Shown here piece by piece: positions 1 through 6,209 of a DNA stretch of 26,311 bases (its first letter is position 1; the number at the start of each line of letters is the position of its first letter). Under the pieces are notes generated by a model. The model had not been told where the DNA came from. It did not search any database and worked only from the letters and a program-made list of their open reading frames with translations. Both the position numbers and the translations under genes were made by a program. Where the stretch lies: positions 1 to 26,311 of IMG/VR virus record IMGVR_UViG_3300044833_000050; one strand, given 5' to 3'. The DNA comes from a virus.

Positions 1-68
1 CCGTAATTGCAACAGCCAGACTCAACATGCTCTAGGTAGGCTCGCCGGGCTGATTCGTACCCCTCCAT
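1..68 (-). CDS. Hypothetical protein, N-terminal fragment
   Basis: A minus-strand frame starts at an ATG whose first base is 68 and runs off the left edge, giving 22 visible residues (begins MEGYESARRAYLEHV). A GAGGGG Shine-Dalgarno lies 6 nt upstream of the ATG, and the start is only 3 nt past the stop of the preceding gene, so it fits the leftward operon. The protein is too short to assign; no domain is recognised. Confidence 0.55.
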   Translation of the reverse strand, partial: MEGYESARRAYLEHVESGCCNY

Positions 69-71
69 ATC

Positions 72-293
72 TCACCCCTCAGATCCAGACCCGTACTCAT
101 ATTCCAGTTCCATTTCGTCCAAAAGGGCCATTTCCCGGCGAAAGAGTAATCCGCGAGCTTCAAAATGTGCCATCGCTTCATCGCGCGTCATTGAATCCCT
201 GTACTGCGTGGCGAGGTATTGCACGGCGTGATGCATGACATCTAAGGCTGCAAAACCTTCTTGGTAAGTCCGCACAATGTACGAATCGTTCAC
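72..293 (-). CDS. Hypothetical phage protein, 73 aa
   Basis: Small acidic protein with a GTG start preceded by an AGAGGGGG ribosome-binding site about 9 nt away. The sequence is predicted to be mostly helical, with a Glu/Gly/Ser-rich C-terminus. It lies in the leftward replication and methyltransferase operon between a 48-aa zinc-type protein and the edge-truncated gene. I do not recognise the family. Confidence 0.6.
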   Translation of the reverse strand: MNDSYIVRTYQEGFAALDVMHHAVQYLATQYRDSMTRDEAMAHFEARGLLFRREMALLDEMELEYEYGSGSEG

Positions 294-320
294 AAACTTT
301 CCCCCTCTAATCCACTAAGG

Positions 321-335
321 TTCATTTCAGCTTCG
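321..335. repeat. 15-bp direct repeat at gene ends, copy 1 (copy 2 at 489-503)
   Basis: TTCATTTCAGCTTCG occurs at 321-335 and again at 489-503. Each copy covers the 3' end of a leftward gene: the end of the 48-aa gene, and the last codons of the cytosine methyltransferase. The two copies are read in different frames (one contains the stop codon, the other encodes EAEM), so the match is at DNA level, not protein level. Confidence 0.6.
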
Positions 336-473
336 TAACCAGTAGTGCATTCGGATACGCCAACCGACATCTGTACCCCATCCGCAATGGGCACAGTGCG
401 TAACAAGGCCCCATTGAACCTTCTTTGTTGAGTGCTTTCCAAAAAAGCATTTTATGGATTGAAGCCAATTCAT
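327..473 (-). CDS. Small zinc-ribbon-like protein, 48 aa
   Basis: ATG at 473 on the minus strand, 8 nt past the methyltransferase stop, with an AGGAC-type ribosome-binding site overlapping that gene's end; stop TGA at 327-329. The 48-residue product has one Cys-x2-Cys pair (THCAHCGW, about residues 27-30) followed by a Trp/Arg-rich tail. It resembles the half-zinc-ribbon microproteins common in phage operons, and the two Cys alone may bind metal only as a dimer or partly. Function unknown. Confidence 0.5.
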   Translation of the reverse strand: MNWLQSIKCFFGKHSTKKVQWGLVTHCAHCGWGTDVGWRIRMHYWLRS

Positions 474-481
474 TGTCCTAC

Positions 482-1330
482 CTATAGTTTCATTTCAGCT
501 TCGATGATTCTTTTCCCGATCCACTCCGCGATTTGCGGGACGATACTGTTTCCGAGTCCTTTAAGTCTGTCCACCCGAGCGGGTATCCCATGAGCCACTC
601 GACCCACGTCGGGTTCAGTTGCCCACCAATCGCCGTTCTCAAGTTCTCCCCTCCATCTCTCCCCGAAGATCCTGGGCCGCCCGTTCCGTCGCTTTTCGTC
701 GGAGTCGGCCAGAAGTGAATTGCGCCCGTTAGGTGGCTCGGGTCTGTCATGCCGGGATGTTCCCCGTAAATCGCCCGAGGTGTCGGGAGGTACGTCCGCG
801 CTGGCCTTCCCTTGGTTCGTAGATGGACGGCTTTGGTATTGGTCGCTGTCGGGGTAGGCAATAATCCAGACTCGATCACGGATGTGCGGGGCACCAATCG
901 CGGCAGCCGATATGCTTTGCCACTCCGCGTCATACCCGACGCTGGCCAGCCCGGAGATAACGTCCCCCATCCCGGCAGCAAGCAGCCCTGGGACATTTTC
1001 CACGACGACGTAGGCTGGTCGAAGTAGGCGAATGATGCGTTCATATTCAGGCCAGAGCCATCGTTCATCGGACTGTGCTCGTCGGAGGCCGGCGAGACTG
1101 ACGGGCTGGCAGGGAAACCCTCCGGTGATAACGTCGACTGGTCGCAGGTTTGTGCTGTCACAGTGCCGAATGTCTCCATACTGCTCCGCACCCGGAAAAC
1201 GCTTCGCCAATAACCGTCGATTCCACTCGCCAATCTCTACCTGCCAAACTGTTTTAATTCCTGCTCGCTCAAAGCCAAGATCAAATCCGCCAATTCCTGC
1301 GAAAAGCGACCCGTGAGTAAGTTGCTTCAT
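482..1330 (-). CDS. DNA (cytosine-5-)-methyltransferase
   Basis: Transfers a methyl group from AdoMet to C5 of cytosine in a DNA recognition sequence. Motifs appear in family order: motif I FAGIGGFDLGF (residues 10-20), motif IV GGFPCQPVS with catalytic Cys74, motif VI VVENVPGL (about 109-116), motif VIII GAPHIRDRVW (146-155), and motif X GLGNSIVPQ near the C-terminus. At 282 aa it is short for the family, because the target-recognition region (about 160-250) is compact. ATG start with a GAGGGG site. It has no restriction partner nearby, so it is an orphan phage methyltransferase, probably protecting against host restriction. A second long frame overlaps most of the gene (see 490-1179). Confidence 0.93.
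   Translation of the reverse strand: MKQLTHGSLFAGIGGFDLGFERAGIKTVWQVEIGEWNRRLLAKRFPGAEQYGDIRHCDSTNLRPVDVITGGFPCQPVSLAGLRRAQSDERWLWPEYERIIRLLRPAYVVVENVPGLLAAGMGDVISGLASVGYDAEWQSISAAAIGAPHIRDRVWIIAYPDSDQYQSRPSTNQGKASADVPPDTSGDLRGTSRHDRPEPPNGRNSLLADSDEKRRNGRPRIFGERWRGELENGDWWATEPDVGRVAHGIPARVDRLKGLGNSIVPQIAEWIGKRIIEAEMKL
490..1179 (-). CDS. Possible overprinted ORF within the cytosine methyltransferase gene
   Basis: Same strand as the methyltransferase but a different frame. It is open for about 248 codons (from a TTG at 1233); an ATG at 1179 has a GGAG motif 4 nt upstream and would give 229 aa. The product contains SSWKMSQGCLLPGW, WPASGMTRSGKAYRLP, repeated LPTPTA/WPTPT and a tail NPTWVEWLMGYPLGWTDL then SSRKS. 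From memory, proteins with exactly these signatures are widely deposited from phages. Part of the likeness may arise because that frame is simply the alternate frame of conserved C5-methyltransferase motifs (SSRKS lies opposite GNSIVPQ). Whether it is translated is uncertain. Confidence 0.3.
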   Translation of the reverse strand: METFGTVTAQTCDQSTLSPEGFPASPSVSPASDEHSPMNDGSGLNMNASFAYFDQPTSSWKMSQGCLLPGWGTLSPGWPASGMTRSGKAYRLPRLVPRTSVIESGLLPTPTATNTKAVHLRTKGRPARTYLPTPRAIYGEHPGMTDPSHLTGAIHFWPTPTKSDGTGGPGSSGRDGGENLRTAIGGQLNPTWVEWLMGYPLGWTDLKDSETVSSRKSRSGSGKESSKLK

Positions 1331-1371
1331 TTCCCCTCTATCTCACCTGATCCAAAAATGTTTCCAAGCTC

Positions 1372-1572
1372 TTACTGGGGTTTCTCGTGGATTCGCTTGC
1401 CCTTGGCATCGATCCTGAAAGCCCGTAGCTGAATGAATGTTCCTCGTCCATTCTTGAGCACGCGAAAATCTATACTGTGAACTAATCCGCATTCGCAGCA
1501 CTGCATCAGATAACCCTTTCGCACTGGTTGCTGCCATTCTCCGGGGCCAACCGGCTTGAATTTAATTTTCAT
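1372..1572 (-). CDS. Small Cys-rich protein, 66 aa
   Basis: ATG at 1572 lies inside the last codons of the upstream adenine methyltransferase (11-bp overlap), so translation is probably coupled. The product begins MKIKFKPVGPGEW and has a CCECG cluster near residues 25-29, followed by a basic, beta-rich tail. Longer upstream starts would run far into the methyltransferase and have no ribosome-binding site. I recognise it only as a common type of phage small protein; a metal-binding or DNA-associated role is an inference. Confidence 0.6.
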   Translation of the reverse strand: MKIKFKPVGPGEWQQPVRKGYLMQCCECGLVHSIDFRVLKNGRGTFIQLRAFRIDAKGKRIHEKPQ

Positions 1573-1972
1573 GGACTTCGCCGAACAATAAAAGTACGCA
1601 ATCCACGGGCGAGTTCCACTTTCCTCCGAAGTTCGGTTTCCCGAGAAAATATTCCGGCTTGGCTCCCAACTCCAGCGCGTAATGAAACCATCGGCAATTT
1701 GTTCGCGCAGGGACGAGTAGACATGCAAAATCAGCAGTTCCAGCTAATGCCACAAACGGACGAATATCACCCCACGGCGGATTGCAAAACACGCGCTCCC
1801 CTTTCCATGATTGGTGGGCGGCGAAGTATCTCGGAAGAAGCGCATTAGAACCGTCAGAGTTGGCCGCGCCGTCAACGGTAAAGTTAAATCGCTTATGCAA
1901 CTTCTCGAAGAAATCGCGCGGTGTCGGCCTGTCCTGTTTTCGCTCACCTTCGTAGTGCTTGACGTAGCTCAA
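1562..1972 (-). CDS. Dam-type DNA N6-adenine methyltransferase (phage family)
   Basis: Predicted AdoMet-dependent adenine methyltransferase of the phage DNA N-6-adenine-methyltransferase type. The catalytic motif is CNPPW (residues 63-67). An N-terminal TPRDFFEKL and an aspartate-containing DGAANSDGSN stretch with RYF (34-50) match the usual start of the family, and FLLF-like hydrophobic strands follow. At 136 aa it is on the short side. The start is TTG with a good GGAGGT site 6 nt upstream. It follows dnaB in the leftward operon and overlaps the next gene by 11 bp. It probably modifies phage DNA against restriction; specificity cannot be read from the sequence. Confidence 0.8.
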   Translation of the reverse strand: MSYVKHYEGERKQDRPTPRDFFEKLHKRFNFTVDGAANSDGSNALLPRYFAAHQSWKGERVFCNPPWGDIRPFVALAGTADFACLLVPARTNCRWFHYALELGAKPEYFLGKPNFGGKWNSPVDCVLLLFGEVHEN

Positions 1973-2009
1973 CTGACCTCCGACTCATTCGTTTGTAGAT
2001 TCCAAGCTC

Positions 2010-3308
2010 TTAGACTCGTTCCTCAAACTGCAATCGCTTCGTGTTGAACCGGACTGGGATCTCGCCCACACTCCCGTTGCGGTTTTTCGCCACAATTAAC
2101 ACCTGATCGTTCGGCACCAATTCACCCTTCTCGTCTACTGGCATGTAGGGCATCACAATCACATGGCTATGGGCTTCCACATCGCCAGATTCCTTGAGTT
2201 GAATCATGGTCGGTCGGTCGTTGATGTTCTTCGGCCGCGCCAGTTGCGAAAGTTGTACGACTGCCACGTTCTCGGACTTCGCTAACTGCCTCAAAGCATT
2301 AGAGACTGCCGCTACTCGATCCCTCGTTTCGCGTCCTGGGGCCTGCACAATTTGTAAGTAATCCACCACGATCAACTCGACCTTGTGCCGACGAATAAAT
2401 AACCGTGCGCTCGCTAGTATCTGGTCGATCTTCAGGCTGCCGCGGTCGTCGATCCAGATTGGCAATTTCGCTACTTCCGCGATTGATTCAACCAGTTCCT
2501 TATCGCGGTCCCGCGCAATGTACTTCGGGTTTCTGATTAAACTCGCTGAGAATTTAGAGTTGGATGCCAGCAGCCTTTTGCCTAATTCTATGTCGCTCAT
2601 TTCAATCGAGAAAGCCATCACTGGGACGCTTTCGAGTGCGTTGGACATTAAGACTTGAACGCCGGTTGCGGTTTTCCCCTTCCCTGGTAGCGCTCCAATC
2701 GTCCAGAGTTCGCCTTTTCGTATGCCGCCGGTCATCACATCGAGTCCCGTAAGTCCGGTCGTGTACCCAACTAACCCTTCGTGATTGCGCTGGTTTTCAA
2801 CTTCTACTCCAACGTCTTGCATGATTGGATGCACAAACCTAGCCGCCCGCTTTCCACTGTCCGCCTCGATCGCTAGTAAAGCCTCCTGAATCTGCCGCGC
2901 ACAATCGTCGGTCTGCGTTCTGCCATCTTCCGCTGCTGCCTGTAAAGCTACGGCCGCTGCGTGCATCTTCCGGCGCCGCGATTTATCGAGAATCGTTTTC
3001 GCGTAGCCCTCAATGTTTGCCACTCGCGCCATACCCATCGCGATGTTTGTGCTGAGGTTGCTCACTGTCGCCATTCCACCGACTGACTCGAGTTGGCCGG
3101 CAGCCGTTAAAGCCTTACAAACACTGAAATCATCCACCGCTTCGCCAGCGTTCGCCAACTCAATCATTGCGCGGTAGATCCGCCGATGCGCGTCGAGCGA
3201 GAAATCTTCTGGCGATAACAACGGCGTTACCCGAAACAGCGCGTCTTTATCGAGAATCGCGCAGCCCAACACTGATTGCTCCGTTTCCACACTTGAGAGT
3301 GCGCTCAC
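2010..3308 (-). CDS. dnaB: Replicative DNA helicase, DnaB type
   Basis: Hexameric 5'-3' helicase that unwinds DNA at the fork. The N-terminal domain (about 1-150) begins SVETEQSVLGC as in DnaB. The RecA-like ATPase has Walker A GALPGKGKT (205-213), Walker B ELIVVDY with Asp316, an H4-like VVQLSQL (350-356) and an arginine finger in AKNRNGSVG (Arg410). Length 432 aa is normal. The start is GTG, overlapping the upstream initiator gene's stop by 4 nt (GTGA). It should work with the primase at 11446-13119 and the probable initiator/loader just upstream. Confidence 0.95.
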   Translation of the reverse strand: MSALSSVETEQSVLGCAILDKDALFRVTPLLSPEDFSLDAHRRIYRAMIELANAGEAVDDFSVCKALTAAGQLESVGGMATVSNLSTNIAMGMARVANIEGYAKTILDKSRRRKMHAAAVALQAAAEDGRTQTDDCARQIQEALLAIEADSGKRAARFVHPIMQDVGVEVENQRNHEGLVGYTTGLTGLDVMTGGIRKGELWTIGALPGKGKTATGVQVLMSNALESVPVMAFSIEMSDIELGKRLLASNSKFSASLIRNPKYIARDRDKELVESIAEVAKLPIWIDDRGSLKIDQILASARLFIRRHKVELIVVDYLQIVQAPGRETRDRVAAVSNALRQLAKSENVAVVQLSQLARPKNINDRPTMIQLKESGDVEAHSHVIVMPYMPVDEKGELVPNDQVLIVAKNRNGSVGEIPVRFNTKRLQFEERV

Positions 3309-4072
3309 TTGGTTCCAGCACCCTCAGCTACCATCTCCGCGTGTTCCTTCCACACCCGCTCCATTGTGGACATACCGCTTTGGCGGGGAATTACTTTGGC
3401 CGGTTCTTCGCCGGGCTTAACTTCAACCCACTCCGCCGGGTCGGTCAGATACTTGGCTTCCCGATACCACCTGTCGGCGCTCGGGATGAATTGACGGCGG
3501 TGAGCGGGCCACTTCTTAACAGCTTCCGCGAACGCTTTGGTTCCCTTTAAGACTTCGTTTCCGTCAACAAGAAGAGCTCCGAGAATTGCTACCTCATGGG
3601 CGTTGGGTAGAGATTTTCCCTTGAGTGTCCTATTTCCGGGATAAGTGTGACCGATGGCGTCTACGAGTTTTGATTTGTCTTCCTGAGAATCAGGAACGAG
3701 CGGGCCCTCTGCCTCTGTCTCTTCTCTGTCTCTGTCTCTGTCTCTAGACGACTGTGTTGCTAGCGAGTTGCTAGCGTTCAACGACTCTTGCGCTAGCGAC
3801 ACAAGGAACCCTTTGCTTATCAACGGGTTAATGCCGTCTACTACCTCATCCAGTGGTAGTCTCAACCGTAAAGCCAAGTCTTTATTTGATAGCGTGATGC
3901 TTCCATCTGGCGATTCAGACGCTAGCAGCCAGAGATAAGGTGCTAGCGCCCTGCTAGCAATCGGCAACTTAAGGAAGTCGAGGTCATCCAGTGTGGAGCG
4001 GTGCAGTTTTATCCACGGCGGATTCCTCTTTTTGTAGTGCTGGTACATCTTCCAATTCTTCACCTTAAACAC
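3305..4072 (-). CDS. Probable phage replication initiator / helicase loader
   Basis: 255 aa with an N-terminal winged-helix-like region (about 15-95) like those of phage O-type and DnaD-like replication proteins: WIKLHRSTLDDLDFLKL, then a strand-helix pattern with ITLSNKDLALRLRLPLDEV. A low-complexity linker RDRDRDRE follows, then a C-terminal region rich in Trp and basic residues. GTG start with GAGGTGG upstream; it overlaps the upstream zinc-finger gene by 8 bp and dnaB by 4 bp. Position before dnaB and an iteron-like array inside the gene (3759-3958) support a role in origin recognition. The exact family is not certain. Confidence 0.65.
   Translation of the reverse strand: MFKVKNWKMYQHYKKRNPPWIKLHRSTLDDLDFLKLPIASRALAPYLWLLASESPDGSITLSNKDLALRLRLPLDEVVDGINPLISKGFLVSLAQESLNASNSLATQSSRDRDRDREETEAEGPLVPDSQEDKSKLVDAIGHTYPGNRTLKGKSLPNAHEVAILGALLVDGNEVLKGTKAFAEAVKKWPAHRRQFIPSADRWYREAKYLTDPAEWVEVKPGEEPAKVIPRQSGMSTMERVWKEHAEMVAEGAGTK
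3723..3745. repeat. (TCTCTG)n microsatellite in the initiator gene
   Basis: Three tandem TCTCTG units plus TCTCT (3723-3745), preceded by a degenerate copy from 3713. On the coding (minus) strand it encodes alternating Arg-Asp, forming a linker between the two halves of the initiator. It ends 13 bp before the first GCTAGC box, so this pyrimidine-rich tract abuts the candidate origin. Slipped-strand length change in multiples of six would keep the frame. Confidence 0.8.
3759..3958. repeat. GCTAGC iteron-like array, candidate replication origin
   Basis: GCTAGC occurs six times: 3759, 3770, 3792, 3921, 3942 and 3953 (start positions). Start-to-start spacings are 11, 22, 129, 21 and 11 bp, so two triplets lie as near mirror images, with near-helical phasing inside each triplet. 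Flanks agree with TTGCTAGCG when the boxes are oriented. The boxes are read in two different codon phases (GCT AGC and xxG CTA GCx), so they are not a by-product of a peptide repeat. The array lies inside the probable initiator gene, as in lambda-type origins. Origin function is inferred. Confidence 0.65.
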
Positions 4073-4289
4073 TGGCCACCTCGCGCTTCATCGGCGGCCG
4101 ACCGCGGCCACCAGGTCGCCATTCCTTGTATCCCTTAAGTGCGCGTTGACGCTCGACGGCTAACGCAACGCAGTAGTCGCACCGGGAAGAGAAGGTCTCG
4201 ATCAGTTCCCCGCAAATCCGACACCTGCCCGCCGCTACCTGTTTTTGCTGCCACCGTTTTTGTCTGGATACTACTTTTTGTCTCGTCAC
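4065..4289 (-). CDS. Small zinc-finger protein, first gene of leftward operon
   Basis: 74 aa with two Cys-x2-Cys pairs, CRICG (about 23-26) and CDYC (about 37-40), flanked by basic helices, and a Gly/Arg-rich tail GGRGRPP that resembles an AT-hook. It resembles small HNH-like or DNA-binding zinc proteins of phages, but no HNH His/Asn set is complete. The GTG start lies exactly 7 nt after the -10 box of the promoter at 4297-4324, so the transcript would have almost no leader. As first gene before the initiator it could be a regulator or replication accessory. Confidence 0.6.
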   Translation of the reverse strand: MTRQKVVSRQKRWQQKQVAAGRCRICGELIETFSSRCDYCVALAVERQRALKGYKEWRPGGRGRPPMKREVASV

Positions 4290-4296
4290 GCGGCCT

Positions 4297-4324
4297 AATA
4301 TACATGACTTACTGTAGAAATCAA
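4297..4324 (-). promoter_or_regulatory. Leftward promoter for the dnaB operon
   Basis: Read on the minus strand: TTGATT (4324-4319), 16-bp spacer, TATATT (4302-4297). The -10 matches the sigma70-type consensus at five of six positions. Seven bases later is the GTG of the 74-aa zinc-finger gene, implying a leaderless or nearly leaderless mRNA. Confidence 0.6.
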
Positions 4325-4371
4325 GCAGCGATTGAGCGTAAGTGACTTTGTTATCAACGTCAAAAAAGTTG

Positions 4372-4400
4372 TTGACAGCGTTGCGACGCTATGGCAATAT
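4372..4400 (+). promoter_or_regulatory. Rightward promoter with operator-like inverted repeat
   Basis: A perfect TTGACA -35 box (4372-4377) is followed after 17 bp by a weak -10 CAATAT (4395-4400); AATATT one base on is an alternative. Between them AGCGT-TGCG-ACGCT (4377-4390) is an inverted repeat placed where a repressor would block polymerase. A GGAGGG site and the TPR gene start follow. Promoter identity is fairly secure from the -35; the operator is an inference. Confidence 0.5.
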
Positions 4401-4426
4401 TCTCGCGTTGTGAATTGGAGGGATTT

Positions 4427-4924
4427 ATGACCGCCGAAGAGATCATCCTAAAAGGTGCTGAGGAATTTCAAGCAGGGAACATCTGTTCTGCCGAAGGCTG
4501 GTTTCGACTGGCTGTCAAGCGCTATCCAGATTTCCAGCCTGCCCACTTCTCCCTCGCGGAGCTACTTTACGCCACGAAGAATTACACCGGAGCGGTCTAC
4601 GGATTCAGGAAGGCCGCCGAGTTAGATCCCTACTTCTCGTTGGCACACTTCAATCTGGCCGTCTGCTATGACCACCTAGGGATGACAAGGGACTGCATGT
4701 TAAGCCTGCGCCGGGCGTTGAAACTCCATAGCCTAACGTTTGATGTGGCGACCGAAGCGCGCCGACGCTATCAGGAACTGGCTCGCGAAGATTCCCTAAA
4801 GATTGTCTGGCGCAATCTCCAGCGCGTTGAGAAGACGCCACCGGCTGAGTTGTTCGCGGTCCAGCCGGTCTATCTCGTGGATTCAGTTGACGAGTTCCTA
4901 CGCATCACGGAGGCAGGAAGGTGA
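4427..4924 (+). CDS. TPR-repeat protein
   Basis: 165 aa from the ATG at 4427, chosen because GGAGGG lies 4 nt upstream; the longer frame from 4391 begins inside the promoter. Two to three tetratricopeptide repeats are visible: AEEFQAGNICSAEGWFRLAV, PDFQPAHFSLAELLYATKNY and PYFSLAHFNLAVCYDHLGM, with the usual Gly/Ala/Pro positions. TPRs mediate protein binding; no catalytic motif is seen. It heads the rightward operon and overlaps the next gene by GTGA. The partner is unknown; a host protein is possible. Confidence 0.75.
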   Translation: MTAEEIILKGAEEFQAGNICSAEGWFRLAVKRYPDFQPAHFSLAELLYATKNYTGAVYGFRKAAELDPYFSLAHFNLAVCYDHLGMTRDCMLSLRRALKLHSLTFDVATEARRRYQELAREDSLKIVWRNLQRVEKTPPAELFAVQPVYLVDSVDEFLRITEAGR

Positions 4925-5412
4925 AAGTCAAGGATATTACATGCGACCGCTTTGGAAAGTTAGTGGCCCATTGGCCGGTTGGGCAAAACCGCCGCGGGTC
5001 GGTCCAGTGGTTATGTTCGTGTGATTGCGGAAATCTCCGAGTAGTGGATGGCAATTGTCTACGATTGTGGCGCTCCAAGACTTGCGGATGCTACCGACGC
5101 CTGTATATCACCCACGGCGAGGGTCGCAAGGGACACAAAACCATTGAGTACCGCACATGGACGAGCATTCAAGGACGTTGCTTTAATCCCCGCACTAAAC
5201 AGTGGAAAGACTGGGGCGGTCGCGGCATCACCGTCTGTCAACGATGGAGTAAGTTTGAGAACTTCCTAGCCGACATGGGCCGTCGCCCGCCCGGTTTATC
5301 CATTGACCGCATCGACAATAACGGCAACTACGAACCGGGCAACTGCCGTTGGGCGACACGTCTGGAGCAGAACCGCAATAAGAGGAACGTTATAGCACGG
5401 AGGGAAGCATGA
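4921..5412 (+). CDS. HNH/AP2-type homing-endonuclease-like phage protein
   Basis: 163 aa, GTG start overlapping the previous stop (GTGA). The N-terminal part has Cys-rich WLCSCDCGN and KTCGCYR (about 30-60) typical of a zinc-stabilised module. The C-terminal half carries the phage HNH-like signature: YRTWTSIQGRCFNP, WGGRGITVCQRW, FLADMGRRPPGLSIDRID and GNYEPGNCRWAT. Proteins of this type are often free-standing homing endonucleases or DNA-binding relatives. Nuclease activity is likely but not shown; no intron or disrupted gene is evident nearby. Confidence 0.75.
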   Translation: MKVKDITCDRFGKLVAHWPVGQNRRGSVQWLCSCDCGNLRVVDGNCLRLWRSKTCGCYRRLYITHGEGRKGHKTIEYRTWTSIQGRCFNPRTKQWKDWGGRGITVCQRWSKFENFLADMGRRPPGLSIDRIDNNGNYEPGNCRWATRLEQNRNKRNVIARREA

Positions 5413-5645
5413 CAACCTTATCGCAGCGAAAGACGAAACTCACGTTCGAGACGGACAACTCGCTCCGTGGCCGCGCACTGGTGGTCGAGCCGCAACCGTT
5501 GTACTGCTCGATCCGACTCAAGGGAACGCGGAAGCGCTATGACATTAACTGGGAAACGATCTTTTACCACGCCGCTGAGATCGCGGCAGACCGCCTGCGT
5601 GCCGAGCGTAAAGCCGCGCGCAAGGCGAAACGGTTTGGGAGGTAG
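5409..5645 (+). CDS. Hypothetical phage protein, 78 aa
   Basis: ATG overlaps the previous stop (ATGA). Beta-rich N-terminal half (TLSQRKTKLTFET, ALVVEPQPLYCSIRLKGTRKRYDINW) and a very basic helical C-terminus (RLRAERKAARKAKRFGR). It belongs to a type of small protein common near recombination genes in phages; no function is known to me. The basic tail would suit nucleic-acid binding. Confidence 0.65.
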   Translation: MTTLSQRKTKLTFETDNSLRGRALVVEPQPLYCSIRLKGTRKRYDINWETIFYHAAEIAADRLRAERKAARKAKRFGR

Positions 5646-5649
5646 AGCG

Positions 5650-5856
5650 ATGACACAAGAAGCGAGAAATCACAAGAGGCGCGACGACGAGTTGATTTGT
5701 ATTTGTGGGCATGAGTATCACAGCCATTCCAGAGTGTGGGACCCCAAGAAGCAATTAACCAGTTTCGCGAACGTTGGAAGTTGCACAGCCTGTGACTGCG
5801 TGACTTACACGTTTAACCGTATAGGGCGAGCAAAAGCTCGGGAGGTTTCAAAGTGA
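5650..5856 (+). CDS. Zinc-ribbon-like microprotein, 68 aa
   Basis: ATG at 5650 sits 5 nt after the previous stop, with weak GGTAGAG upstream. Cys/His pattern: CICGHEYHSHS (about residues 17-27) and CTACDC (about 48-53), consistent with one zinc site, then a basic tail. A longer in-frame extension upstream would cover the previous gene and is not supported. Similar C-x-CGH...C-x2-C-x-C microproteins are common in actinophage- and soil-phage-like genomes; role unknown. Confidence 0.6.
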   Translation: MTQEARNHKRRDDELICICGHEYHSHSRVWDPKKQLTSFANVGSCTACDCVTYTFNRIGRAKAREVSK

Positions 5857-6209
5857 CAGTACCAACACAACAAACGACTAATGAATACATCGCACAGTGG
5901 AATTCCTACAAGAGTCTGCGCGAACGTCTGCGAAGTGGACCGACTCCAGATCAATTTCACTTAATAACTACGGGCCATTTAATGGCGAGTGAGTGCAAGC
6001 AATACGGATTTAGACCGATGACGTGCGGCGAATGCAGGGAGCATTATCTGGATTTTATTTACAACGAAGGGCCGATTTCATGGCCGCCAATAAAGGGCCA
6101 AAAGCCATACTCCACCGTCTGGGGTAAGGATATAACGCCAATCTGTCCATGCTGTTCGTTTGACGGGTGCCAGCATCGGGAATCGCAGAAAAAAGTGAGC
6201 ACGTTATGA
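5853..6209 (+). CDS. Cys-rich hypothetical protein, 118 aa
   Basis: GTG start overlapping the previous stop (GTGA), with GGAGG 6 nt upstream. Two Cys clusters, MTCGECREHYL (about 51-61) and ICPCCSFDGC (about 97-106), suggest a zinc-binding fold. The first 18 bases (GTGACAGTACCAACACAA) recur with two changes at the start of the next gene, so both proteins begin MTVPTQ. No family recognised. Confidence 0.6.
   Translation: MTVPTQQTTNEYIAQWNSYKSLRERLRSGPTPDQFHLITTGHLMASECKQYGFRPMTCGECREHYLDFIYNEGPISWPPIKGQKPYSTVWGKDITPICPCCSFDGCQHRESQKKVSTL

Noticed and set aside
4391-4426. Earlier ATG for the TPR gene
   Set aside because: It overlaps the promoter -10 region; ATG 4427 has a proper GGAGGG site.
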